Source: Oscillibacter sp. PC13
GTDB taxonomy: Bacteria > Bacillota > Clostridia > Oscillospirales > Oscillospiraceae
Assembly: GCF_900115635.1 (NCBI RefSeq)
Contig: NZ_FOXE01000012.1
Coordinates: forward strand, 1-64,000
Direction: 5' to 3'
Length of the DNA: 64,000 bases
Shown here: positions 8,504 to 16,296 of the stretch, one piece after another
How positions within the stretch are numbered: position 1 is the stretch's first letter
Layout: the number at the start of each line of letters is the position of its first letter
Made by a program: the position numbers and the translations under genes
The notes under the pieces: generated by a model
Told to the model about the DNA's origin: nothing
What the model saw: the letters and a program-made list of their open reading frames with translations, nothing else
The model's database searches: none

Positions 8504-9349
8504 ATGCAGATGGTTCTGCCGTTTCGCAGAATGGCGGAAGCGGAGCCCTATATGGATGCCAAAGTGCTGGCATATCTCAATGAAGGGCAAATCGAGAGTT
8601 TTGAGAGTTTTGAGACGTTTGATATTGTGGCGTTCGACTGGTATGATGTGCACAGCGAACGGACGAAGAATGCACAGATGCTGCTGTATCTGGATCGGGA
8701 GGATCTGTTTATCTTCTGTGAGGACGATGCGGCTGAAGCCAAGGCGAGCGTGATTTTAAAAGAACTGACAGCAGAAGAACCAAGCGGAAATGAGCAGATG
8801 CTATATCGCTTTTTTGCCCGCCTGCTGAAGGGAGATATGGTTCACCTGGACTGGATGGAGGCGGAAATCAATGATGCAGAGGAGGGAGTACTCTCCGGTG
8901 TCCAGCCCAGCTATTTGAAAAAGATTACCGGATGGCGCGGAGAACTGCTGCGGCTGAAGCGGTATTATGAACAGCTGGACATGATTTTTGATGAAATGGC
9001 GGCTAACGACAATGGCCTTTTAAGCAGAGGAAGTGTCCAGCGGATGGTCATCCTAGGAAGGAGAACTGACCGATATCTGGATGCTGTCCAGAATCTGCGG
9101 GAGGCCGTATCTCAACTGCGGGAGGCCTATCAGTCCCAGCTGTCTATTCAGCAAAACGATTTGATGAAGCTCTTTACTGTGGTGACGGTTGTGTTTTTAC
9201 CACTGACACTGTTGGCAGGCTGGTATGGAATGAACTTTGTGAATATGCCGGAGCTTACCTGGAAATACGGTTACCCGGCAGTGATTGGATTTAGCGCAGC
9301 AGTCGTAATTTGGCTGCTATGGTATTTCAAACGGAAAAAATGGCTGTAA
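8504..9349 (+). CDS. corA: CorA family divalent cation transporter
   Basis: A 281-residue protein with a soluble N-terminal domain, a long helical region and two C-terminal transmembrane segments separated by the signature YGMNF (within LAGWYGMNFVNMPEL, about residue 240). CorA proteins form pentameric Mg2+ (or Co2+/Ni2+) channels. The protein is shorter than E. coli CorA but within range for the Firmicute branch. It is the last gene of the XRE/membrane operon and is followed by a terminator. Start ATG 8504 follows GGAAGTGAG. Confidence 0.9.
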   Translation: MQMVLPFRRMAEAEPYMDAKVLAYLNEGQIESFESFETFDIVAFDWYDVHSERTKNAQMLLYLDREDLFIFCEDDAAEAKASVILKELTAEEPSGNEQMLYRFFARLLKGDMVHLDWMEAEINDAEEGVLSGVQPSYLKKITGWRGELLRLKRYYEQLDMIFDEMAANDNGLLSRGSVQRMVILGRRTDRYLDAVQNLREAVSQLREAYQSQLSIQQNDLMKLFTVVTVVFLPLTLLAGWYGMNFVNMPELTWKYGYPAVIGFSAAVVIWLLWYFKRKKWL

Positions 9350-9353
9350 AAAA

Positions 9354-9382
9354 AGCCGGACCGTATAACGGTCCGGCTTTTT
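9354..9382. terminator. Bidirectional terminator
   Basis: AGCCGGACCGT and its complement CGGTCCGGCT enclose an ATAA-type loop, with A-rich sequence before and TTTTT after. It separates corA (+) from the feo operon (-), which converge here. Confidence 0.88.
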
Positions 9383-9527
9383 AAGTGCGTTCATGGAGGC
9401 CGCGGCTGCTGCAGGAACCGCTGCAGCCAGCACAGTTACTGCTGCAGCCACAGCGGTGGTGGACACAGCTGCGCAGGGCAGCCATCAGCCAAAGGGTGAG
9501 GCCAATTAAAATCAAAAGCTCCAGCAT
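9381..9527 (-). CDS. FeoB-associated Cys-rich membrane protein
   Basis: A 48-residue protein with an N-terminal hydrophobic helix (LELLILIGLTLWLMAAL) and a C-terminal tail with six Cys, in CVHHRCGCSSNCAGCSGSCS spacing. Small proteins of this kind follow feoB in many Clostridia and are annotated as FeoB-associated Cys-rich membrane proteins; a role as an iron chaperone or redox partner is suspected but not proven. It starts 11 bases after the feoB stop. A longer frame in the same register runs back into feoB and is not used. Confidence 0.85.
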   Translation of the reverse strand: MLELLILIGLTLWLMAALRSCVHHRCGCSSNCAGCSGSCSSRGLHERT

Positions 9528-9538
9528 CAGATGCCTCC

Positions 9539-11542
9539 TCAACCAAGTAATAGAACAAAGTGATACAGTAAGAAGGCAACCGCCCAGGCCACCATACACT
9601 GGCTGACAGCCACCCCGGCGGCCTTCCACCCCGAGTGCAACTCCCGCTTGACCGCCGAGATAGCGGCCACACAAGGGGTATACAGCAGAGTGAAGACCAA
9701 GAAACTAACGGCAGTAGCAGGGGTGAACAGACCGCTCAGGGCAGCACCGACATTGGCCGTGGAACCGGTAAGGATGCCCAGTGTGGAAATGACGGATTCC
9801 TTTGCGATGAAACCGGTAATCAGGGCAGTGGAAACACGCCAGTCGCCAAAGCCCAACGGCGCAAACAGCGGTGCGATCCAAGCACCCACTGTAGCCAGAA
9901 GGCTTTCAGCACTGTTATTTACCAAATTCAGCCTGGTGTCAAAGGTCTGCAGGAACCAAACAATAATGGTAGCCACAAAGATAATCGTAAAAGCCCGCGT
10001 CAGAAAATCCTTGGCCTTGTCCCAGCACAGCTGCCATACACTTTTGGCGGAGGGAAACCGGTAATTGGGCAGTTCCATGACAAAGGGAATCGGATTTCCA
10101 CGGAAGAGCGTGGCGCCCAGAACCTTGGCGGCGATGATGCCAACCAAAATGCCGGTCAAATACAGGCCAATCATCACAAGCGCTTTGTAACGTGGGAAAA
10201 AGGCGGCAGTGAAGACCGCATAAATGGGGATCTTTGCAGAGCAGCTCATAAACGGGGTCAGAAGAATGGTCATTCGCCGATCTCGCTCCGAGGCCAGCGT
10301 CCGGGTGGACATAATCGCAGGTACAGAACAGCCGAAGCCCACCAGCATGGGAACAATGCTCCTGCCAGACAGCCCAATTTTCCGAAGCAGCTGATCCATG
10401 ACAAAGGCCACACGCGCCATATAACCGGTGTCCTCCAAAATGGATAAAAAGAAGAAAAGGACCACAATAATGGGCAAAAAGCTCAATACACTGCCTACTC
10501 CCGCAAATACCCCGTCAATGACCAGACTGTGAACCACGGGATTCAGGCCATAGGCGGACAGCCCTGCATCCACAGCGGCGGTAAGAGTGTCAATTCCCAT
10601 CGCCAAAAGGTCTGAGAGGAAAGCACCGAAGATATTAAAGGTCAGATAGAAAATGGCCAGCATCATGCCAAAAAACAGCGGGAGAGCCAGGTACTTGTTG
10701 GTAACGATGCGATCGATGGCTTCACTGCGGGCACGCTCCCTGGATTCACGGCATTTGACCACCGTATCCTGGCAGACCGATTCAATAAAGCAGTACCGCA
10801 TATCTGCCAAAGCGGCATTCCGGTCCATACCGCACTCGGCTTCCATCTCCTGAACACTGTGCTCGATTAACTCCTTTTCATTTTGATCCAGTTCCAGTCT
10901 CTGATCAATGTCGGTGTCGCCCTCAATCAGCTTAGTGGCGGCAAAACGGACGGGAAGGCCGGCCATTTCCGCATGATCCTCAATCTGATGGACGACTGCA
11001 TGAATGCAGCGGTGGACCGGGCCGGGCGAACAGAAATCATACACCGTTGGATAGACACGGTTTTTGGCTGTGGCCACAGCGATGCGGATTAATTCCTCCA
11101 CGCCCTCATTTTTGACTGCAGAGATGGGGACAACCGGAATTCCAAGAGCTTTGCTCATGCCTTGCACATCGATGGTGCCGCCGTTGGCGGAAACCTCATC
11201 CATCATATTCAGGGCAAGAACCATGGGAATCCGCATTTCCATCAGCTGCAGCGTCAGGTAGAGATTGCGTTCAATATTGGTGGCGTCCACAATGTTGATC
11301 AGGCCGTCAGGGCGCTGGTTCAGAATAAAGTCCCGGGTGACAATTTCCTCCGGCGTATAGGGACGAATCGAATAAATGCCGGGCAGGTCCACCACAGTGC
11401 AGTCCTTCTGCCCGCGGATGGCCCCGGACTTTTGATCAACCGTGACGCCAGGGAAGTTTCCCACGTGCTGGTTAGAGCCGGTAAGCTGATTGAATAAGGT
11501 CGTTTTGCCGCAGTTTTGATTTCCAGCCAGTGCAAAGATCAC
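9539..11542 (-). CDS. feoB: Ferrous iron transport protein B
   Basis: A 667-residue Fe2+ transporter: N-terminal G domain with G1 GNQNCGKTT (7-15), G3 DLPG and G4 NMMD, a helical spacer, then a large membrane domain with two Gate regions, including SCSAKIPIYAVFTAAFF and YTPCVAAISAVKRE, whose conserved Cys line the pore. Length fits the Clostridial type with no NFeoB extension. The ATG overlaps the feoA stop by 4 bases. It is induced in iron-poor, anoxic conditions in other organisms, and the operator upstream of feoA supports metal control here. Confidence 0.97.
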   Translation of the reverse strand: MIFALAGNQNCGKTTLFNQLTGSNQHVGNFPGVTVDQKSGAIRGQKDCTVVDLPGIYSIRPYTPEEIVTRDFILNQRPDGLINIVDATNIERNLYLTLQLMEMRIPMVLALNMMDEVSANGGTIDVQGMSKALGIPVVPISAVKNEGVEELIRIAVATAKNRVYPTVYDFCSPGPVHRCIHAVVHQIEDHAEMAGLPVRFAATKLIEGDTDIDQRLELDQNEKELIEHSVQEMEAECGMDRNAALADMRYCFIESVCQDTVVKCRESRERARSEAIDRIVTNKYLALPLFFGMMLAIFYLTFNIFGAFLSDLLAMGIDTLTAAVDAGLSAYGLNPVVHSLVIDGVFAGVGSVLSFLPIIVVLFFFLSILEDTGYMARVAFVMDQLLRKIGLSGRSIVPMLVGFGCSVPAIMSTRTLASERDRRMTILLTPFMSCSAKIPIYAVFTAAFFPRYKALVMIGLYLTGILVGIIAAKVLGATLFRGNPIPFVMELPNYRFPSAKSVWQLCWDKAKDFLTRAFTIIFVATIIVWFLQTFDTRLNLVNNSAESLLATVGAWIAPLFAPLGFGDWRVSTALITGFIAKESVISTLGILTGSTANVGAALSGLFTPATAVSFLVFTLLYTPCVAAISAVKRELHSGWKAAGVAVSQCMVAWAVAFLLYHFVLLLG

Positions 11543-11769
11543 GGTTCCTGTACCTCCACCTCAATATTCCGGGCGTCTTCCTTCCGCAACGAAAGAGAGT
11601 AGCCTCTTACCCGCAGTTCAATGGGGTCTCCCAGCGGCGCAATTTTTTCCACCTGAACAGTCGTTTTGGGGATAAGTCCCATGTCCAGTAAACGACAGCG
11701 CAGGGCACCTTTTCCACCGACGTTGGTAATCATTCCCTTTTGCCCCAATGGCAGCATATCCAGTGTCAT
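11539..11769 (-). CDS. feoA: Ferrous iron transport protein A
   Basis: A 76-residue SH3-like protein with the FeoA pattern: MLPLGQKGMI, then CRLLDMGLIPKTTVQV and DPIELRVRGYSLSLRKEDA. It is a small cytoplasmic partner of FeoB. It is the first gene of feoA-feoB-Cys-rich peptide and starts after AGGAGGG. Confidence 0.95.
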   Translation of the reverse strand: MTLDMLPLGQKGMITNVGGKGALRCRLLDMGLIPKTTVQVEKIAPLGDPIELRVRGYSLSLRKEDARNIEVEVQEP

Positions 11770-11787
11770 CCGACAGCCCTCCTAAAA

Positions 11788-11839
11788 GTTAGCATCTTCT
11801 AACTATCGAAAGTTTACCACGGCTAACACTGCGCGTCAA
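11788..11839 (-). promoter_or_regulatory. feo promoter with overlapping inverted-repeat operator
   Basis: Minus-strand TTGACG (11834-11839), 17-base spacer, TAAACT (11811-11816). Just downstream, at 11788-11803, is GTTAGAAGATGCTAAC, an inverted repeat with GTTAG/CTAAC half sites that covers the expected transcription start. The half site resembles DtxR/IdeR/MntR-type boxes (TTAGGTTAGCC..), so a metal-dependent repressor blocking feo when iron is plentiful is likely; the regulator is not in the window. Confidence 0.7.
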
Positions 11840-11887
11840 ATTAAAAAATAGACAAATTTTTGCGGGAAAATTGTAAGATATGGGTAG

Positions 11888-11920
11888 AAAAAAGCGGGAC
11901 AGTCCATGGACTGCCCCGCC
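11888..11920 (-). terminator. cysK terminator
   Basis: On the minus strand GGCGGGGCAGTCC and GGACTGTCCCGC form a long stem with an ATGG-centred palindrome, followed by TTTTTT. Confidence 0.9.
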
Positions 11921-11927
11921 GGCGGAA

Positions 11928-12857
11928 TTAATCTGCAAACATGGGAGAAGAAAGATACCGATCCCCGCTGTCCGGCAAAAGCACAACCAACGTTTTTCCA
12001 GCGTTTTCCGGGCGCTTGGCCACCTGGACGGCGGCCCAGAGTGCAGCGCCGGAGGAAATGCCTGCCAACACGCCTTCGTTTCGCGCCAACTCACGGCCAG
12101 TGGCAAACGCATCGTTATTTTGTACCGTCAGGATCTCGTCATAGATCGTTGTATCCAATACATCCGGCACAAAGCCTGCTCCAATTCCCTGAATTTTGTG
12201 GGAACCCGACTTTCCCTGGGATAGTACCGGAGAATCCGCAGGCTCAACGGCTACCACGTGCAGAGCGGGATTCTGTTCCTTCAGATATCCGCCGACGCCA
12301 GTAATGGTGCCGCCGGTGCCAATACCGGCCACAAAAATATCCATGTGGCCATCTGTATCCGCCCAGATTTCGGGTCCGGTTGTGGCCCGGTGTGCCGCAG
12401 GATTCACAGGATTGACAAACTGCCCGGGCATAAAGCTGCCGGGAGTATTGGCGGCCAACTCGCTGGCTTTGGCAATCGCGCCCTTCATGCCGAGCGCGCC
12501 GTCCGTCAACACCAGTTCCGCGCCATAGGCCCGCAGAAGGTTGCGCCGCTCCACACTCATGGTGTCGGGCATGGTAAGAACCGTTCGGTATCCTTTGGCT
12601 GCAGCAATGGCCGCCAGACCAATGCCGGTATTTCCAGAGGTGGGCTCGATAATGACGGCACCAGGCTGCAGCTTCCCGCTTTGCTCGGCCTCCTCAATGA
12701 TTGCCAATGCAATCCGGTCTTTCACGCTTCCGGCAGGATTAAAGGCTTCCACTTTTGCCAACAGCTTTGCATGCAGGCCATAGTGACTTTCTAATTTTTT
12801 CAGTTCCAGAAGGGGGGTATGGCCGACGAGCTCTGTAATGTTTGTATAGAGATTCAT
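11928..12857 (-). CDS. cysK: Cysteine synthase A (O-acetylserine sulfhydrylase)
   Basis: A 309-residue PLP enzyme making cysteine from O-acetylserine and sulfide. The PLP-lysine motif NPAGSVKDR is near residue 43, the substrate loop [11 protein letters not shown] near 70 and the phosphate loop [13 protein letters not shown] near 177. No cysE or sulfate-reduction genes lie nearby. ATG 12857 has AAAGGAG 12 bases upstream. A short Cys-rich reading frame precedes it in the leader and is likely to control it. Confidence 0.96.
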   Translation of the reverse strand: MNLYTNITELVGHTPLLELKKLESHYGLHAKLLAKVEAFNPAGSVKDRIALAIIEEAEQSGKLQPGAVIIEPTSGNTGIGLAAIAAAKGYRTVLTMPDTMSVERRNLLRAYGAELVLTDGALGMKGAIAKASELAANTPGSFMPGQFVNPVNPAAHRATTGPEIWADTDGHMDIFVAGIGTGGTITGVGGYLKEQNPALHVVAVEPADSPVLSQGKSGSHKIQGIGAGFVPDVLDTTIYDEILTVQNNDAFATGRELARNEGVLAGISSGAALWAAVQVAKRPENAGKTLVVLLPDSGDRYLSSPMFAD

Positions 12858-12880
12858 GATACGCGTGCTCCTTTTTTCAT

Positions 12881-12976
12881 TTAAAATATAGATGGAAAGA
12901 ATTCGGCGTATCTGCAACAGCAATCCCGCACCGAGCGACGGCTGCGGCAGTAGTGGTGCAGATGGAAAACAGGCAT
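12881..12976 (-). CDS. Cys-rich leader peptide (uORF) of cysK
   Basis: A 31-codon reading frame too short for usual gene calling. It starts with ATG at 12976, nine bases after AGGAG, and ends 23 bases before the cysK ATG. The peptide contains HLHHYCRS, an RRSVR basic segment and three consecutive Cys codons (residues 19-21) plus Cys10. Runs of Cys codons in short leaders are known to act as cysteine-responsive attenuators in other bacteria; here the gene downstream is cysK. No intrinsic terminator separates the two, so control is more likely through ribosome stalling that affects cysK translation or through Rho. Confidence 0.75.
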   Translation of the reverse strand: MPVFHLHHYCRSRRSVRDCCCRYAEFFPSIF

Positions 12977-13025
12977 TTGAATCTGCTCCTTAAAATATTG
13001 TATTCCTATAGATTAACTATGAATT

Positions 13026-13054
13026 AAGATAACACATCAAACAGAGAAATGCAA
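13026..13054 (-). promoter_or_regulatory. cysK promoter
   Basis: Minus-strand TTGCAT (13049-13054), 17-base spacer, TATCTT (13026-13031). Transcription would start near 13019 and include the Cys-rich uORF. The early leader has AT-rich CTATAGGAATAC, slightly like CymR/Rrf2 sites; this is only a suggestion. Confidence 0.65.
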
Positions 13055-13100
13055 GATAAATTTTCAAAATTTACAAGCGGGTAAGAGGGGACACAGAGAC

Positions 13101-13129
13101 TTGTCCCACGGGGTACGATATGCTATACT
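13101..13129 (+). promoter_or_regulatory. Promoter of VOC/lipoprotein genes
   Basis: TTGTCC (13101-13106), 17-base spacer, TATACT (13124-13129), 20 bases before the VOC start codon. Confidence 0.65.
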
Positions 13130-13148
13130 GCCGATGAGGTGATTTTTG

Positions 13149-13517
13149 ATGTTGACATTCAACCATTTCAATTTTAATGTAACGGATTTGGAGAGGTCTC
13201 TGCGGTTCTACAAGGAAGCTCTCGGGCTGGAGCCTGTTGGAGAGAGAAAGGAAGCCGGAGATGGCAGTTTCATCATCGTATATCTGGGAGATGGAAAGAC
13301 GGATTTCCGTCTGGAGCTGACATGGCTTCGGGAGCATCCACAAGCATACGACTTGGGCGAATGCGAGTTCCACTTGGCACTGCGGGCCGACGACTATGAG
13401 GCAATTCACAAAAAACATGCGGATATGGGCTGTATCTGCTATGAAAATCCGGCCATGGGGATTTACTTTATCACAGATCCAGATGGATACTGGATTGAAG
13501 TGATTCCAACCAGATAA
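13149..13517 (+). CDS. VOC family protein, glyoxalase I-like
   Basis: A 122-residue protein with the two-module vicinal-oxygen-chelate fold. Likely metal ligands follow the glyoxalase I pattern: His in FNHFNFNVTD (residue 6), Glu in FRLELTW, His in CEFHLALR and Glu in YWIEVIP at the C-terminus. This suggests a lactoylglutathione-lyase-like detoxifying enzyme, though Clostridia usually lack glutathione, so the thiol substrate is unclear. ATG 13149 follows GAGGTG; a TTG one codon earlier is less likely. Confidence 0.85.
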   Translation: MLTFNHFNFNVTDLERSLRFYKEALGLEPVGERKEAGDGSFIIVYLGDGKTDFRLELTWLREHPQAYDLGECEFHLALRADDYEAIHKKHADMGCICYENPAMGIYFITDPDGYWIEVIPTR

Positions 13518-13526
13518 AGAGCGGCT

Positions 13527-14054
13527 ATGGCAAAAAGGGCCCTGATTCCGATTTTGTTGGCGCTGGTGCTATTGACTGGCTGCGGACAGAAGGAGGGATA
13601 TGCCAAAGACGGATACGGGGAAGGCGGCATGGGCGATACCATGCACACGTATTTCTTCGACTACACCGTCAACAGTGCCGATACCCGCGATGAATTTGAG
13701 GGGTATACGCCTGTTCAGGAGGGCTATGTCCTGCTGGTGGCGGATGTGACAGTAAAGAATACGGGTACGTCAGGTATTGTCATGTATGATACGGACTTTC
13801 AGGTGCAATGGAACCAAAAAAGTGAATATGATGTACCAATCACTTACTATACTGACCATATCAGCGATGAACAGCTGCCGACGGAATATGAACTGGCAGC
13901 CGATGAGGAGCGAAGCGGCCTTCTGATTTTTGAGGTGCCTGCTGGAAAAAATGAATTCACCATCTCTTACCTGGAGCGATTTGAGGACGGTACTGACACG
14001 GGAGAGAAGGGGGATGCTTTTTGCGTTTCCTTCCAGGCGGCTCCCGAAATATAG
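13527..14054 (+). CDS. Lipoprotein with DUF4352-like domain
   Basis: A 175-residue exported lipoprotein: signal peptide at 1-18 with lipobox LLTGC (Cys19), a Gly/Lys linker, then an immunoglobulin-like beta domain (about 40-172). The block GYVLLVADVTVKNTG is the characteristic start of DUF4352 domains, which sit on the outer face of the membrane. The role is unknown. It follows the VOC gene by 9 bases and is followed by a terminator. Confidence 0.8.
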   Translation: MAKRALIPILLALVLLTGCGQKEGYAKDGYGEGGMGDTMHTYFFDYTVNSADTRDEFEGYTPVQEGYVLLVADVTVKNTGTSGIVMYDTDFQVQWNQKSEYDVPITYYTDHISDEQLPTEYELAADEERSGLLIFEVPAGKNEFTISYLERFEDGTDTGEKGDAFCVSFQAAPEI

Positions 14055-14092
14055 AGGAACCCCCACCTGCTGTGCAGGTGGGGGTTCTTTTT
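14054..14092. terminator. Bidirectional terminator
   Basis: GAACCCCCACCTGC / GCAGGTGGGGGTTC stem with a TGT loop and TTTTTA after it. It ends the lipoprotein gene (+); the convergent lysA ends at its right edge. Confidence 0.9.
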
Positions 14093-15347
14093 ACCAAACC
14101 AATGTCTGGAAATAATCCTCCACAGTCTCCGCTCTTCGAATCAGCTCCGTTGAGCCATCCTCCTTCAGCAGGATTTCAGCAGAGCGAAGTTTACCATTGT
14201 AATTGTACCCCATCGAAAAGCCATGGGCACCGGTATCATGAATCACCAACAGATCCCCGATATCGATTTTGGGAAGCATCCGGTCCACGGCGAACTTATC
14301 ATTGTTTTCGCACAGGCCGCCCGCAATGTCATACTTGTGATCACAGGACTGATCTTCTTTGCCCATAACCGTAATATGATGATAAGCGCCGTACATAGCG
14401 GGCCGCATCAGGTTGCAGGCGCAGGCATCCACGCCGATATACTCTTTATAGATATGCTTTTCGTGGGTGGCGCGGGTCACCAGATGGCCATAGGGGGCCA
14501 GCATGAAGCGGCCCAATTCCGTGTACAAAGACACGTCATCCATTCCGGCGGGTACCAGAATTTCCTCATAGGCCTTCCGAACGCCCTCGCCAATGATGGC
14601 GATATCGTTGTCGGGCTGCTCCGGACGATAAGGAATTCCGATACCACCAGAGAGGTTAATAAAGGTGATATGGCAGCCGGTTTCATGTTTCAGATCCACT
14701 GCCAGTTGGAACAAAATACGGGCCAAGGTGGGATAATATTCGTTGGAGATGGTATTGGAGGCCAGGAAGGCGTGAATGCCGAATTCCTTGGCGCCCATAG
14801 CGGCCAGTCGGGTATATGCTTCCGCAATCTGGGCGCGGGTCATTCCGTACTTTGCATCGCCGGGGTTGTCCATGACCTGGAAACCCTCCCGTGTTTCGCC
14901 CAGAGTGAAAACGCCGCCCGGGTTATAGCGGCAGCAGATTTTTTCGGGAATACGGCCAATGGACTGCTCCAAAAAATCCACCAGGGTCAGGTCATCCAGA
15001 TTGATGATGGCCCCCAGCTTGTCCGCCAATTGAAATTCTTCTGCCGGCGTATTGTTGGAAGAAAACATGATATTTTCTCCGGAGATATTGCAGCGCCCGG
15101 CCATCAAAAGCTCTGTCAGAGAGGAACAGTCACAGCCGCAGCCCTCCTCCTGCAGGATCTTCAAAATGGCAGGTGTGGGTGTGGCCTTTACAGCAAAATA
15201 TTCCCGGTAGCCCGGATTCCAGGAAAAGGCGGCTTTCAGGCGGCGGGCATTTTCACGAATACCTTTTTCATCGTATAGATGGAACGGCGTGGGATACTGC
15301 GCCACAATTTTTTCCAGCTGTGCTTTGGTCACAAAGGGCGTTTTCAT
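14091..15347 (-). CDS. lysA: Diaminopimelate decarboxylase
   Basis: A 418-residue fold-type III PLP decarboxylase, last step of lysine synthesis from meso-diaminopimelate. PLP Lys54 lies in YFAVKATPTP; INLSGGIGIPY binds phosphate; ELGRFM and DACACNLMRPAMYGAYHH carry substrate-binding and catalytic residues including the Cys of the CAxxLMRP motif. The sequence is of the longer branch found in some Clostridia rather than the B. subtilis type. It is monocistronic with its own promoter. Confidence 0.92.
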   Translation of the reverse strand: MKTPFVTKAQLEKIVAQYPTPFHLYDEKGIRENARRLKAAFSWNPGYREYFAVKATPTPAILKILQEEGCGCDCSSLTELLMAGRCNISGENIMFSSNNTPAEEFQLADKLGAIINLDDLTLVDFLEQSIGRIPEKICCRYNPGGVFTLGETREGFQVMDNPGDAKYGMTRAQIAEAYTRLAAMGAKEFGIHAFLASNTISNEYYPTLARILFQLAVDLKHETGCHITFINLSGGIGIPYRPEQPDNDIAIIGEGVRKAYEEILVPAGMDDVSLYTELGRFMLAPYGHLVTRATHEKHIYKEYIGVDACACNLMRPAMYGAYHHITVMGKEDQSCDHKYDIAGGLCENNDKFAVDRMLPKIDIGDLLVIHDTGAHGFSMGYNYNGKLRSAEILLKEDGSTELIRRAETVEDYFQTLVW

Positions 15348-15409
15348 GAGAGAGAACCTCGAATCCTTCAGTGTGGAGCGGCACGCTTACTTTGCCGCAA
15401 TTTAGAACC

Positions 15410-15439
15410 ATTTTACGAGTTTATGGCGGCATATGTCAA
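15410..15439 (-). promoter_or_regulatory. lysA promoter
   Basis: Minus-strand TTGACA (15434-15439), 18-base spacer, TAAAAT (15410-15415), about 60 bases before the lysA ATG. No lysine riboswitch fits in so short a leader. The stretch 15348-15672 between lysA and yedF otherwise holds only the divergent promoters. Confidence 0.7.
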
Positions 15440-15597
15440 GGAATTTGACAAAAAAGGGCGTATTATACGGAATTTTCAAAAAAGCGGAGGACATTTTGTC
15501 TGTTTTTTAATTTCAGCTGCCAATGAAAACGATCAAACCCTGCTTTTTCTCAGCGCTGCCAGTGAATGAAAACGCTGTTCTTCTGAAAAGACAACCC

Positions 15598-15626
15598 TTG
15601 TATTCAATGGAATCGTGTATTACAAT
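15598..15626 (+). promoter_or_regulatory. yedF promoter
   Basis: TTGTAT (15598-15603), 17-base spacer, TACAAT (15621-15626), 46 bases ahead of the yedF start. A GCCGACGGCG mini-hairpin precedes the GAGGAGG site. Confidence 0.65.
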
Positions 15627-15672
15627 AAGAATACAAATCAATTCCGCCGACGGCGGGAGAGGAGGCTGACAG

Positions 15673-16296
15673 ATGCAGAGAGTACTCGTAAATGCTATGG
15701 GAGATCAATGTCCGCTTCCAGTGGTAAAGGCCACGCGGGCCCTGCGGGATATGAAGGAGCCTGGAGAACTGGAAGTACACGTGGACAATGAAATTGCGGT
15801 GGAGAACTTAAAAAGAATGGCGGCAGGAAACCATCTTTCCGTTCAGGTACAACAAAACGGCACGGCGGATTTCACTGTGGTCATGGCTGTGACAGAAATT
15901 TGCGGAGATCGCCCTATGGAAGAAGCTCCGCTTCCGTGTGCTCCGGTATCCCAAAAGGGCGGCAGTTTTGTGGTGGCTGTGGATACAGACATCATGGGGC
16001 GCGGCAATGAGGAACTTGGAAAGACCTTAATGAAAGGGTTCCTGTTTGCCGTCAGTCAGCTGCCGCAGCTGCCGGATACCGTATTATTCTATAACGGCGG
16101 CGCCAAATTGACGGTGGAGGGATCGGTTTCTCTGGAGGATTTGCGCAGCATGGAAGCCCGGGGAGTAAAAATCCTGACCTGCGGTACCTGTCTGAATTAT
16201 TATGGCCTGACAGAGCAGCTGGCAGTCGGATCCGTTACCAATATGTATGAAATTGTGGAGACACTGGCTGGAGCCGCGAAGGTGGTTAAGCCGTGA
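15673..16296 (+). CDS. yedF: YedF-type sulfurtransferase-like selenium metabolism protein
   Basis: A 207-residue two-domain protein. The N-terminal TusA-like domain (1-75) carries the active-site CPLPVVKATRAL with Cys13; the C-terminal DsrE-like domain (about 95-205) contains VLFYNGGAKL and CGTCLNYYGL. This fusion is the YedF family, which co-occurs with selD and is thought to move selenium or persulfide. The ATG follows GAGAGGAGG. It overlaps the next gene by 4 bases. Confidence 0.93.
   Translation: MQRVLVNAMGDQCPLPVVKATRALRDMKEPGELEVHVDNEIAVENLKRMAAGNHLSVQVQQNGTADFTVVMAVTEICGDRPMEEAPLPCAPVSQKGGSFVVAVDTDIMGRGNEELGKTLMKGFLFAVSQLPQLPDTVLFYNGGAKLTVEGSVSLEDLRSMEARGVKILTCGTCLNYYGLTEQLAVGSVTNMYEIVETLAGAAKVVKP

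Noticed and set aside
15348-15672. Lysine riboswitch before lysA
   Set aside because: The promoter lies only about 60 bases before the start codon, too short for an L-box of about 170 bases, and the motif is not seen.
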